The notes beneath the pieces are model-generated. The model was not told the DNA's origin. It did not search any database and saw only the letters and a list, made by a program, of their open reading frames with translations. Below are positions 44,361-55,074 of a stretch of 55,074 nucleotides of DNA, piece after piece. Numbering within the stretch: the stretch's first letter is position 1; each line of letters begins with the position of its first letter. The stretch covers positions 1-55,074 of the forward strand of contig QANT01001474.1 of the NCBI GenBank assembly GCA_003254885.1. The letters are read 5' to 3'. The stretch is from Purshia tridentata. Its lineage: Eukaryota; Streptophyta; Magnoliopsida; Rosales; Rosaceae. The position numbers were made by a program, and so were the translations under genes.

Positions 44361-44830
44361 TATCGATGATCTGCCTGACATTCTATTTGTTGAAATCCTT
44401 TGTCGACTTCCTCGAAAGAAATTACCTTTGCTTACAATGGAATGCTGTATTGGAACGGTTGGCCGGAGAACTTTATTATTGGGTTGGATCCGTTCATGCT
44501 CAACAACAGCAACAGCAGCAGCAGCATCAGTACTACTACTACTGCTAACGGAGATGAAGATGTTATTGATCATAATTATAAATGTCGTCTCATTCGATTT
44601 GATAATCCTACAGATCTTGACTACAGGTTTCTCATTGAGTGCCTAGGTGTGTGCCGAGGGTGTCTGCGGATGTGTGACTTCGACCGGACTGACATGACTT
44701 TTTTTGTCTGGGATTTGAAACTAGAACTATCTTGTATCTATATGTGGATCGTGAAACAAGATGGTGGTTAAAGATATCTGGAAATACTTCACTTTGGACT
44801 CGTGACTGGTTCCCATTAGTGCTTTCCATG
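44323..44830 (+). pseudogene. F-box protein pseudogene with internal deletion
   Basis: An F-box start (YIDDLPDILFVEILCRLPRK, 44356-44415) is joined directly, out of frame, to what is normally a distant F-box-associated domain (AYNGMLYWNGWPENFIIGLD, then YKCRLIRFDNPTD, IECLGVCRGCLRMCDF and VWDLKLE) in the next frame. Around 44745-44830 further frame shifts break the end. Between the two parts lies a CAA/CAG-ACT trinucleotide tract (about 44501-44548) that would encode Asn/Ser/Thr runs. The central part of the gene is missing, and no intact frame connects the pieces. Confidence 0.75.
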
Positions 44831-45142
44831 GTGGCCTACGCCAGTTCCTAGGCTACCACAGCATTCCCGTAGTGAAGGAACTAGCAAGTTTGAGCAAGTT
44901 TAACTTCTATTTATTAGGTTGGAATATTGGACTTGCAGTAACTTTTGAGTCTAATTTTAACTTCTTTTTATAAAATGAGCAGATACATGTGTGCAGCCAA
45001 GCATCAATGTGAATAAATTGACAGGAGTGAAAGCGTATATACCATATCTAAATAAACTGTTGAGAGTTTGTGAATTATTAGATAAACAAGAAGGTATGGG
45101 ATTACAAGAAGAGATGCAAATCAGCGTCCAGTGAAAAAGCCA

Positions 45143-48068
45143 TCAACTCCCCAAGATAACCCTATTTACTACATCAACTGGCAAAGCATAAGCTGGATCT
45201 ATGGGTTTCACCCCTGGATATTCAAGAAGGGAAAGTCCTGCATCAAAAAGCATTAACCTTAGATGTGATGAATACCGTAGAAGAGCAAGCAGCCAAGAAC
45301 AAAATAACAAATTATGTATGACACTAAATGCACTGGCAAAGCATAAGATGGATCTATCACATCTTTCCAAAAGACATTTATATCAATAAAATTACGTGCG
45401 GAAACATTTTTCATTATACCCCATTCATAAGCAGGTCCTAGCAACATTTGTGCACGAAGTTGGAACTTAGAAGCTCTAACCCGGCATTGATTATAATCAT
45501 TGACAAAGGTTATGGCATGACAAATTATTAGGTAAAGAAATGTGAAAACAAACAAAGGTAGAGCCAAAGCAATTATATACCGGCTACACCAAAGTATGTG
45601 TGGTAGACATCAACAGCGTCATTTGGTCTGTCAGAAATTCCTCCATTTTCAACGTCCTGCAATTTTCAATAATTAACCACATCTCAGATAAATCCTTAGT
45701 TTCACAAATAAGATAAGGGATAATCCAAATGTACTAATTGGGTAAATTTAACCTGGCTGTCTAAAATGAACTTGACAAGCTTTTCCTTATTTATCCAATG
45801 AACTCTGTCTATCATGATCAAACTAGAAAGAACCCACCATGAGTAGCAAACCTGAAATGAAGCAAAAATGAAGTGAGGAATAGTTCAATAAGTAAAAAAA
45901 AATTCAGTTTCAATTTTCAAAAAAGAAAAGCCCACATCAGGAAGTTTCTCTGGACGGCCATTAAGACCTCCAGATTCCACTTGCCGCTCACATAACCACC
46001 ACCCCAAAAGGTCCTTGTCAATACGGTGCAGAGACCCTGTAATAGCAAGAGCACCCACGCAACAGAAAACTGCAGTCACAATGTACAGAGCAAAGCTGTA
46101 ATTTTGAGTCTAATTTTGAAATACAGATAATACAACTAAATAATCAGGTATGCCATTGCTGGCTCAGACATGCTGATGCTTTAAACAAGATAAACCATAG
46201 TTCCCTAGATTGTACATATGGCATAAGAAAACAGCAAACAATTATAACAAGGCCAATGTGTTACTTTAGTTTTGACTTAATATTGAATTTATCACAACAT
46301 TCACTCTTAAGCAAATCAATCATGTCAATATGTCATTAACTAAGATTTTAAGTGAAAAATAAAGAAAAGAATACGACAATATGAGCTTAAAACTTAATTA
46401 GGAGAGATGCAAAGCAAGGTGACTGCTAATTAATGAATGAACAAAAAAGAAATAACTTTGATGACCTATGGAGTTTTATGCTGCAAATAATACAAATGAT
46501 TGATGATGATTGGATCTGAACTAAGCAAGATTCTGCTTAGAAAATTTTAAGCAGATATTCATTTAACAAGAGATACAGAAAAAGCAGACAGAGGAAATAT
46601 TATCAGAAAGTAAAACTTCATACAGATACTATAGGCTAAACAACATACTTTGACCAGCATGAGACTCCCCATCAGGCGTGCATCCAAATCCACCATCATG
46701 ATTTAAACAACTTAAAATGTAGTTCACAGCCTTCTCCACATTGATTTTATCCAAACCATGTAGTAATGCAAGACAAGAAATAGCAGTATAAGAAAACCTA
46801 AAAGGAAAGAAAAGAATTGTTAATTAGGAAAAAAATAATAATAATAAGAAATTGTTGCTAAATCATGTTTTTCAGCAAGAACTGGTAACTTAAAAAATCA
46901 TAGGAGGCCAAAAACAAAGGAAATTAAAAAAGACTACCTTGTATCAACTTCACCCCACATGTCTCCTGAAAATGATCCATCTTCATTCTGCAGCCCAGCT
47001 ACATCTGAGCTGAATATTAAGTCTCACAAAAATTGCTAAATTGACTATGCTTTATGTAGAATTTGTTCACAAATCCTTTCATGAGCTATAAGCATATGTT
47101 CAAAAGTGTAACAATTATTATGAATACCATGCACCAATTGAAAATGCTTGCATAACGGCAATGAAGATTTATTTCAGATTTTACAAGAATATATGGCAAA
47201 GGATACAATTTGCAACCTTTTCAACATCCAGAACATTAAGCTTGTCAAGTAAGGCCAAAACCTGCACAGCACTTAAGGTATACAGTACGTGTGGGTCATG
47301 CCCAATGTTACCACCAAACCCACCTGGGTAAACAAAGCTGTATCATAATTTACTAAACAACTCTAAATTGAAAAACAAACAATGAATAACAAAATACTAG
47401 TATTGGGCTAAGAATTTGGATAAGGTAAAAACCTGAGTCATGCTGGCACTGGAGGACCCAGGAAACGACCTCATCAACATCCACAGCATGAAGCTTTCCA
47501 AGAAGATCAAGGGTGGTCAAGCCCCAATAAGCGCCATTCATTCTTATATGCTCCATCACCACTGACTCAAAAGAGTCCTTCTTCTGAGTACAGTATCACC
47601 ATATTACTATTATTATTAGCTATTATTAGCTATAAAGCGAAAGCAAGCTATATGTATTTGCATTACATATCAGACCTTTTCGACTGAAATAATGTATTGA
47701 ACATGTTTCTGAGCTGCCAGCTTCCCCATCTGTTCAACATTTCAACGATGGTCAACAGGGAGGTGAAGAGGAATTGACCAAGTTTGAATGCATATATCGT
47801 GCATACATTTATACATATATGTGCAAAATATTCATGGGAAGTTGTATATATAACTAGACAAGTAACACAAACCACTTTTTTCACATGCATTCTAGAGTTC
47901 AACTGAAATTCTACATTGGGTGAGTTTGAATTCTTCAAAATTATATTCTGGAGCATTTTCTATAGGTATGATCGCATCCATGTAAAGTAAAGCAAATCAA
48001 GATTCACAAAAATTTAATCTAATAACTTAGAAATAATTTCATAACGAAGCTCAAACCTGTTCAGCCAT
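45143..48068 (-). CDS. RGTB1: Rab geranylgeranyl transferase (GGTase-II) beta subunit
   Basis: Catalytic beta subunit that attaches geranylgeranyl groups to Rab GTPases carried by REP. Ten exons (minus): 48068-48057, 47729-47676, 47583-47433, 47323-47207, 47004-46938, 46797-46649, 46069-45936, 45851-45753, 45656-45581 and 45237-45143. They sum to 954 nt, 317 aa, and all phases agree. Prenyltransferase alpha-alpha repeats are visible: [100 protein letters not shown] and [20 protein letters not shown]. They include the zinc-site Asp and Cys of DVCYSWW and the His of DVYHTYFG. The first exon encodes only MAEQ; the ATG opening exon 2 (MGKLAAQKH) is an alternative start. ILDSQ replaces the usual ILDCQ. 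Intron 9 contains a partial copy of the last exon. Confidence 0.93.
45320..45360 (-). pseudogene. Partial duplicate of the last RGTB1 exon inside intron 9
   Basis: The minus strand reads [14 protein letters not shown], matching [15 protein letters not shown] of exon 10. The nucleotide match CACTGGCAAAGCATAAGATGGATCTAT is near-identical to the exon. The copy lacks an acceptor and the real C-terminus, and the reading frame around it is not otherwise exon-like. Confidence 0.8.
46108..46184 (+). repeat. Copy of F-box pseudogene leader within RGTB1 intron 6
   Basis: Direct counterpart of 44282-44360; see that entry. It lies antisense to RGTB1, in the 579-nt intron between exons 6 and 7. Confidence 0.9.
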
Positions 48069-48199
48069 GCTACACGCTTTGTCTGAGGAATTAAGGATCT
48101 CGCGGGAAAACGCCGATAGATTGAACACCAGTGCAGCCAGCCCCTAACAAGAAAAAATGTGGTTTCGCCGTTGCTCTGTAACTCTCTGGAGGGTTTTTA

Positions 48200-48838
48200 T
48201 TTTAGGGGTGGAGATGGTAATGGATCATGGGTGGGTTACGGGAAACGGGTGGGTAAGGCCTAAGGCTGCCCAGGACAAAAACGCTGGGCTTGGGCACTGG
48301 ACGACTTGCAGATCTGGTGGGCTTTTAGGCTTTTAGGCAAATGAACAATTATTGTGTTGGGTTTATACTATTCTTTTTGTCAAAGTCTTGGGTTCATATT
48401 TACTTTACAGTCCAGGGCTCAAATATAACAGTATTTTATTTATTTTTTTCTTGGAAAAATAATGATAGAGGTGGAGTGGAAGTTGAACTCACCTATTTCA
48501 TTAAAGAGGGAGTGCATATGTGATACACTTAGCAATTTTATTCTTAAAAATTTTAAATTAAAACCAAAAACTACAAGGACAACAACAAAGTCAAATTTAT
48601 CAGCATCGATTTTTAGTTTGAACAAGTGACATACAAAGTTACAAACATATCGGCTAGAATCTTTAAAATTCAGGTAATGGTTAGCATTACTCGTATTTCT
48701 TTAGTTTCCCCTATCTTATATAACAAGCTCTTTTCTTTCTTTCTTTTGGTGATTTTTAGCTCTTTTTCATGTTATGCAGCATATTTATGATATCAAATTA
48801 AGCTCATATTTGTTTGTTTTCAATTTAATGCACTGCAG
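48200..48838. other. Spacer between RGTB1 5' end and terpene synthase fragment
   Basis: RGTB1 upstream region. I see no coding exon of a terpene synthase or any other gene here, only AT-rich sequence ending in an acceptor-like CACTGCAG/GC at 48838. Confidence 0.5.
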
Positions 48839-49125
48839 GCAGAAGTAGAGAGAGGTGAAAGTGCAAATTCAATATCGTGCATGCATGCATGGTGGTCTTG
48901 TTTCTGAGGAATGTGCTCGCAAATGCATAAGTAATTTGATTGATAATAGTTGGAAGAATCTTAACAGAGATGGAGCTAGTACTGCTTCTTCATTTACAAA
49001 GGAATTTGTAAAAAACAGCAACTAACCTTGATCGGGTTGCATATACCAATATGGAGATGAGCATGCAGCCCCAGACAAAAGAGCAAAGAAACCAAATCCA
49101 ATCAGTGATTGTAGATCCAGTTTAA
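48839..49125 (+). pseudogene. Terpene synthase terminal-exon fragment, two frameshifts
   Basis: After an acceptor-like CACTGCAG the sequence reads AEVERGESANSISCMH, then SEECARKCISNLIDNSWKNL in a second frame, and finally LDRVAYTNMEMSMQPQTKEQ and VIVDPV-stop in a third. This is the order of the last exon of plant terpene synthases (ERG...SI.CYM, SEE.AR..I..LID..WK.LN, KEF...NLARVAY, ..L..DP.). The first shift lies in CATGCATGCATGG (about 48880-48892). The second is one extra A in the A-run at about 49009-49014. The catalytic exons with DDxxD are absent from the window. The piece is therefore a non-functional remnant; the TPS subfamily cannot be told. Confidence 0.75.
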
Positions 49126-51005
49126 GGAATAGGGTCATTTACATAAAAGGCCAAAAGGGTCTGTTTCATATCTTCTGAAAATAATAAAAATTCCCCTTCA
49201 AGTGGGAATATTCCAAATTAATTTGGGTCCATATCCATATACAAATTGGTAAAAATGGAGAGAAGCAAAAAGGAGATGAGAGATAAGAGGGGTGAGAAAT
49301 AATTGGTAAAATATCCAAATTTAAAATTTGTTGCTTCCATGAAAAGGTCTGTCTGTGTACGTGGCAATGGCATTCAATATTCTAGGTAACATTGAAAGAG
49401 TCAGTCAGTCACTTCCTTATCGAAATTCTTATACTTGTTTAATGTGGTATGTTCTGTATAGTTTAGCTTATATTATAATCCAGATCGATCCATAATCAAC
49501 AATAAAGAAAGACATAACATAGAAAGTTGCAGAAGAAAAGTGGCGTCTAAGGAAAAGGCTTATGCCATTTTGTCTCTTGACTCTTCATTTCATTCATATA
49601 ATATATCTTGGTTTCATCAAATTGACCCGGAAAACCAACCCTTACTCCTATACATTTATCATATATAGACATAACGTAGATGTGACTTCATCTGACTAAC
49701 CACAGATTTCGTAAATCAATCTCTTGTTTGTTTGTCACGGCACATAATATTGTAGTCAATTCAGCTCCATGTGAATAGTGATCCTTCATTTTAGGTTAAT
49801 GTCAATGGAGGTTTGACTTATCCAACTCTGTTATATTGGGTACATTATAATTCCTTGTGGACTAGTTCTCTGCAAGTCTCTGCAATATTAATAATGATTT
49901 CAACAGCATAACATACCAAAATTCTTTGTAATAAATTCAATATTTCAATGTAGGCTTTAGTTAGGTACACTAAGTGACCAGCTGCTCCATTTGTTACCGA
50001 GGCATCAACTTCCTCACTCACATTAAGTGCCAGTAGACCCAATCATGTTTAATTTAACATGATTAATGGTGTGGTTTAAGTCCTGCTTCAGTCCTTGTGT
50101 TCTGTAAGTGTAGCCATGTTTCTGCTTCATCTCCAATTACAATTTTGGAAAATATTGGGCTACATTACTGTTTTACTTTTACCTTTGTAAACTTAAACCC
50201 ATGAAGCCTTTGACGATCAAGTTGGTGGAACTTTACTACCTCAAGACTATTCAGGAACCTAGAGAGAACAGAGTTGTTCATGTCAAAAGGAATCTTTCTA
50301 ATATATATGGACCTGCTGTCAAGAAGTGGACCATATGTGTCTCAAATTTTTAATTTTATTCCATTGTAATTAGGTCAAGTCAAAAACAGCTACACTTGAC
50401 TTTAGTACCTTACCACTTAGTAACATTCGATCCTTGTTCCAATAGTTGACTGACAATTGAAACCACATGAGAAAAGTATTTTAGTCTTGGAATTATTTAG
50501 CAGTCATTATTAAAACAATGCAATGCATGATCATGAATATTGATGATGATAATGATGACGATTAAGCAAATGGAGAGTAGTTCATGTGCTAAATATGGTA
50601 TCTTAAACAGAAAAGTAAGTCATGAAAAAAGCACAGTACAGCTTTTCATTCACCCTCATATTTTCTATTCATGTAGACTGCTTGCCAGCTTGCATTACAG
50701 AAAGCTTCAATGTGAGTGGCTGTGCAAAATGACTTAACCATGCATTCCTATCTTCTATGATTCTATCCAAAGCACTATAGGATATCAACAGGGACAAGGC
50801 ATAAAAATGACTCAACAGAAGTTCTCTTTCTGTACAACCAAGATTTTAAATTTCAATCATTCTCTGTAAGTGGAACAATTCGCAGTCAGCTTTAGTTCAT
50901 GCAGAAAAAGAAGAAAAACTATTACAAGCACCAAAACACATTCCCTGTACTGTACAAATATGACATAATAACACTTTAAAAATGCAATAAAATGCAAAAC
51001 CTCTG
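49126..51005. other. Intergenic stretch
   Basis: No gene accepted. A minus-strand frame at 50042-49845 (LNVSEEVDASVTNGAAGHLV and on) looks faintly protein-like and is followed by a donor-like GTATGT, but I cannot connect it to a family or to other exons. Confidence 0.5.
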
Positions 51006-53728
51006 TCATGAACAAAGTTTGGGCAAAGATCTTGCATGACTCTGGCTTGGTACTCTTGATTTCTTAAATTTTGCCATTTGGGTTTGCATTCTCCTGCACG
51101 CTTTCTCCAATTCCATGACCCTGCACTGCATGCCTTGCAAATGCGCTCTGAGTTTCTCATTGTCAGCTGAGAGATCAAGCTGCCCAGCGTAGATCACAAG
51201 TTGTTCATTGGCATCACCTTTCCTTCCCCCATTTTGAACCTCAGAGAAACTACAAGGGGAATCAGCATGGGACTTGGAATTGTTGGTTCTGTGGAGCAAG
51301 CTTTTAAGCTTGCATTGCTGAGAAACAAGAACTTGGACTGCTGATTTTGATGGAAATTTTGTATTCTGAGAAAGGTGTATGCAAGCATCTGCTGAGAGCT
51401 TCTCATAGTTCAATACACAACATATTTTCATCTTTTCCTCTTCAGACAATCCTGCATGCACCTATGACAAACCAGATTGAATCCATGAATAAACCCACAA
51501 TATGAAGCAGATCAAACCCACAATATGATTTCTCATGTACATGGCTAAAATTATAAACTACAGAAACCTGGAGAACTTAAATGCAATACTTTGAAATAAA
51601 TGCAATACCTGTAGGTACATGTCCATGGCACGGTAAAGCTCATCATAGGAATCTCTGGCAGAATCTGGCAGGACTGTGGCTAAAGCCACAAACCTTGAAG
51701 GCTTTAAACAAGGATCTGGGGCTACTTCTGCTACATACAAATCCACCAAGGCAGCAACTTTCCTCAATCTCATTGGAGATGCTTGACAGATTTCTGTGCG
51801 CAGAAATGACTTCAAAAACCTCAGAACAAGATTGACATCATACAAGTAATTGATCCCATTCGGGGCTGGAACAAGCAAATTATCTAATGTTGCTTGATCT
51901 AACTGTGAGCCAATCATGCCCTCCAACTTATTCCTGCTGCTTTTGTTTATATTCAAACTCAGAGCAATTCGATGAATCCCAAATAAACTCTTGCAAGAAA
52001 CACAGCTCTGGTCAAGAATATGAAGCATATCAATGACTGTTTCAGCAATTTTGCGCTTGGTATCAGATTTGACAGTGTAAAACTTTGATTTCTGGTAATA
52101 AAAGAGGAACCTGCTAATAATAACATGATCAAGTTTTCGAGAAACCATAGACTTGACCAGCATTTCGAGCAAATTTGGACCTAAAACTAGAAGATCCTCA
52201 AACCACCAGGTTGCTCGAGAGGAGCTGGTTTTCAAACTCTCAGTGCTTCTGGTGTCACATGAGAACCGAATACCAGAGCTATCTGGGGATGAAGTGGAAG
52301 GACAAGGACTTGCTTCGCTGCTCAAAGCCAGTCTTCCAACAAGGGTATCCAAGCATTTTCCAAGTAGACGCGGAGAATTAGCAGTTGGAAGCAAATCTTG
52401 GCACTGCTTCAAAGCGATCAAAAGCTCAGACCATGTCCAATACCTCATCTCTTCAAAGGATTTTTCTGTTTTTTCCAATAAATTATGTGTTGCAGGGACA
52501 GAATTGTCCATTTCCAGGAACAAAGCAGCAGAATATAGGAGGGAAATATTGGAAGGAGTTATGTCAGTGCTGCCATTGCTGTAGCAGAACCTTGAAATGA
52601 GCTCAAAACTCTCTGCCCCTCCTGGAAAGTCATGGAATACCACTTTAAGATTTTTCGTGGTACCCTTTGATTTGCCAAGTAAGTTGCTCAATTTTCCAGA
52701 GTAGGAAGCAATAATTCTCTGCAGAAATGGTCATGAAAAAACCAGGATGGAAAAATCAAAACTCAATAGCTAAAAAAATCACTACAGAAAACGCATTCCT
52801 TGAAAGGAAAAAAAAAAGAATTAACAAGTACATGTTGTCACTTAAGGCTAGTGAACCACATAAAACAGAGTTATGCAAGATCTGGACTTTTAACTAACAG
52901 CTACTGAAGAAATATATTAAAGACAAAACCCCAGAATAATTCCAGCATACAAAGAAACCAACCAAAAGAATGAACTCATTGAATTGAAAGAAATAAAAAA
53001 AAGTGGGAATCTACTCCAGAACCTGCCAAAGAATGTTGAAAGGTCGTTATAGGCAATAAATTGTGGTGAGGGCGATCTTCCAGGCAAAGAAGGGCAGAAA
53101 AGAGTAATAAATGCCTGGAAAAGACATCTCAAAAGGAGTGAACAAAACAAGTAAAGGTAAGAACATTTGAGCCCCATAAAACCAGCATTAAATGAGAGAA
53201 TGATGCAAAAGAAAAAAGCCCTTCCATTTCAACGTGCAGTTTGTAAAAATAGCTATTACGACTTTTTTAAATAAACAGAACAGAAGAAAAAAACAAAAAA
53301 GCTATGACAGCCATGACATGACCCACATTAATGCAAAATAGGTGTGAATTAATTGGTGGGCGGAAAAGGAAAAATTCTTGTTAAATTCTCGATAAATAAC
53401 ATGGAAAGTAACCAAGAAAAAATTGCCAGAGTATGCACGAAATGTAGAAATTTAATGCATAAAACATCATAATTCAAGCACAAGAACACCAATTATTGGC
53501 AAGTAATAAAGGGTCTAAGACCGGAAAATGTGTGGTCTAAACAGACAGGATCCAGAAGCAGAGTAAACAAAATTAAACAGAAAAAAATTGTGGGATAAGA
53601 TCACATTTGGGCATTAGAAAAAGATGTACTTTTCTAAAATAATGGGGTTGCAAGGACAGAATTACCTTGTCCACCATGAAAGACTCTTCCCCATTGACAT
53701 CTACTTCAAGATCACAACAAGCTTCCAT
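51006..53728 (-). CDS. NPH3/RPT2-like BTB domain protein (At3g22104 type)
   Basis: Putative CUL3 ubiquitin-ligase adaptor of the NRL family, related to phototropin signalling proteins. Exons (minus) 53728-53666, 52718-51609 and 51461-51006 sum to 1629 nt, 542 aa, all phase 0. A short BTB/POZ region comes first (CCDLEVDVNGEESFMVDKRI, KVVFHDFPGGAESFELISRF, ITPSNISLLYSAALFLEM). Then the NPH3 domain at about 170-440 (TWWFEDLLVLGPNLLEMLVK, LYDVNLVLRFLKSFL, KVAALVDLYVAEVAPDPCLK, YDELYRAMDMYLQ, LSEEEKMKICCVLNYEKLSA). The C-terminus has a predicted coiled coil (NEKLRAHLQGMQCRVMELEK) and a basic end. It resembles Arabidopsis At3g22104 as I remember it, including MEVCCDLEVDVNGEE-like opening residues. 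The 5' leader is a CT-rich tract. Confidence 0.92.
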
Positions 53729-54084
53729 TACCCAAAGAATTTAAAAACCAAAACAAAACCCACTTCAAATCGTCTCTGTTTTTGAGAACTTGTAATAAGA
53801 AAGTAAAGGAGTAACTTTTAACAATCAAACAAAGACAGAGGGGTGAGGACGCCAAATGGGGGGTGAAGAGGAGGAGGAAGAGAACACAGAGCCATATTCT
53901 GAAAAGGGTAAGAAGACAAACACCAAGAGGTGAAAGACTTTGGTTAGTGCAAATGGGTACTATTGGTTCAGGCAGAAGCAATGTGGTTCTCAACTGGAAT
54001 ATAGAGACAAATCTCTAAAGAGCTAAGAACTGAAGTAATAACAAAGAGTATAAAGACAGAAAAGTGTGATATATAATTTTTGAC

Positions 54085-54120
54085 TATGAACCCCAGAGAG
54101 AGAGAGAAAGAGAGAGTAGT
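54085..54120. repeat. GA/CT-rich leader tract of the NPH3-like gene
   Basis: GAGAGAGAGAGAAAGAGAGAG on the plus strand, i.e. a CT repeat on the coding strand, about 370 bp upstream of the start codon. CT-rich leaders are common at plant transcription starts, so this probably marks the 5' UTR or core promoter. Confidence 0.5.
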
Positions 54121-55074
54121 TGAAGTGTGTGTTACTATAAGTCAGACCACTAGCCTCATGACATTCCCAGAGAAAATAAATCTATCTAGCTTAGAAAAAT
54201 ATGTAAAAGTATATTAATGATAAATTATTCATTAATGTGTGATATTCTTGGGGAAGAGTAAGACCAGTAAGCTTGGAAGTGAAGCCTCCCTCCCTTTGTT
54301 TTGTTTAGTCCACGTTCATCGCTGCAAGTCTCTGGTGTAGAGTCTAGAACAGTAGATGTGTCATGTGTGCAGTGCACCCATTACCTTCCACTACTTTATT
54401 AATTTCCCTCTCTCCCAAGGTTTGCAAATTGACTTAAATGCCCATTTGGACCATTTCAGATTTTCTTTCTTTTTTAATATTTTATTTTGTTTTGGTGGGA
54501 TATTTGGACTTTTGTGATTAGGACGTTTGTGATTAAGAGTGGACCCCACTTCTGTTTTAACCGGGTCTACCAAAAGATCAGGAACTTTGCCCGAAAATGG
54601 TTCCCTCATTCTTGTATCTCTCCGTATCCATTTCACTATTTGTGATTAAAAAATGATGGCCCAGTTTATACAGGTTAGTTGATCACCCTCTCATCTTTTT
54701 TTTTTCCTTTTTGCCCCTTCAATAAAAAAAAAAATTTTCTCTCTTCCTCTTTCCCTCACCGGACCACCCACCCCACCCAACCCAGCCATCGGCGCGACCT
54801 CGTTATATCTTCACCTGTTTAGAAACTTTTCGACACTGGTGTGTCGAAATTTTGGTGATTATTCGGCACCGTATTGTTTAATGTAGGTAGTGTTTCCAGT
54901 AAACAACCACTGAATAGAAGTATTCTACCGAACATATTACTTATATTCAGTCATAAGCTGCTCAACCCTTCTGTATATTTTGACAGCATACTACCGATTG
55001 AGTTTGGAGAGAAGTGGTGGCTGGGGTGGGGTCGCGTGGTAGTTGGGTTGGGTGGGGGTGGGGTCGCGTGGTTG
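54121..55074. other. Upstream spacer with C-rich and G-rich blocks at window end
   Basis: NPH3-like upstream region, then an inverted pair of a C-rich block (about 54764-54790) and a G-rich block (about 55018-55074), with a perfect 9-bp hairpin (TTTCGACAC, loop TGGT, GTGTCGAAA) at 54828-54849 between them. No coding sequence. It could be a truncated small element whose right end lies outside the window. Confidence 0.4.

Noticed and set aside
49845..50042. Minus-strand frame ending near a donor-like GTATGT
   Set aside because: Looks mildly protein-like but has no family match I know, no partner exon and no clear acceptor.
1..55074. tRNA, rRNA, known miRNA precursors, LTR retrotransposon coding regions, CRISPR arrays
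   Set aside because: None recognised by eye on either strand; a covariance-model or profile search would be needed to exclude them fully.

Overview
This window is nuclear genomic DNA of a flowering plant. It holds intron-bearing genes with GT-AG junctions, plant-only families (S-receptor kinases, F-box/FBD, PPR-DYW, DREB2, fasciclin-like AGP, XTH, NPH3) and AT-rich spacers with small foldback elements. The protein sequences look like a woody rosid, perhaps Rosaceae, but that is an impression from memory. One N at 539 marks a draft assembly.

Layout. 1-11124 is a decayed cluster of G-type lectin (S-locus) receptor kinases: the 3' end of one frameshifted copy at the left edge, one intact seven-exon gene (5456-8741, 835 aa), and four further copies of little more than its last exon, carried on segmental repeats. 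A thaumatin-like PR-5 gene (4401-5275) sits directly upstream of the intact kinase. 12923-13303 is a KIC/PBP1-type single EF-hand gene. 15556-20193 carries two F-box/LRR/FBD genes on the minus strand, with an F-box scrap behind them. 20892-23129 is a DYW-class PPR editing factor resembling Arabidopsis MEF22. It is divergent from a small membrane-anchored methyltransferase-like gene (23996-24682). 26681-27748 is a fasciclin-like arabinogalactan protein, 29822-30133 a 103-aa membrane protein, 32531-33115 a short DREB2-type AP2 factor, and 37440-39660 XTH9. After a 4.6-kb AT-rich stretch with two foldback elements come an F-box pseudogene (about 44323-44830), the beta subunit of Rab geranylgeranyl transferase (45143-48068, ten exons), a frameshifted terpene synthase terminal exon (48839-49125), and an NPH3-type BTB gene (51006-53728).

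The housekeeping genes (PPR, RGTB1, XTH9, NPH3-like) have no evident functional link. The biologically active part is the left 11 kb, a defence and receptor neighbourhood undergoing birth and death. There the TLP and the kinase are packed so tightly that an alternative TLP third exon would end at a stop codon directly abutting the kinase start codon. Exon models below come from reading splice sites by eye and checking phase; each summed CDS is a multiple of three. No transcript evidence was available.
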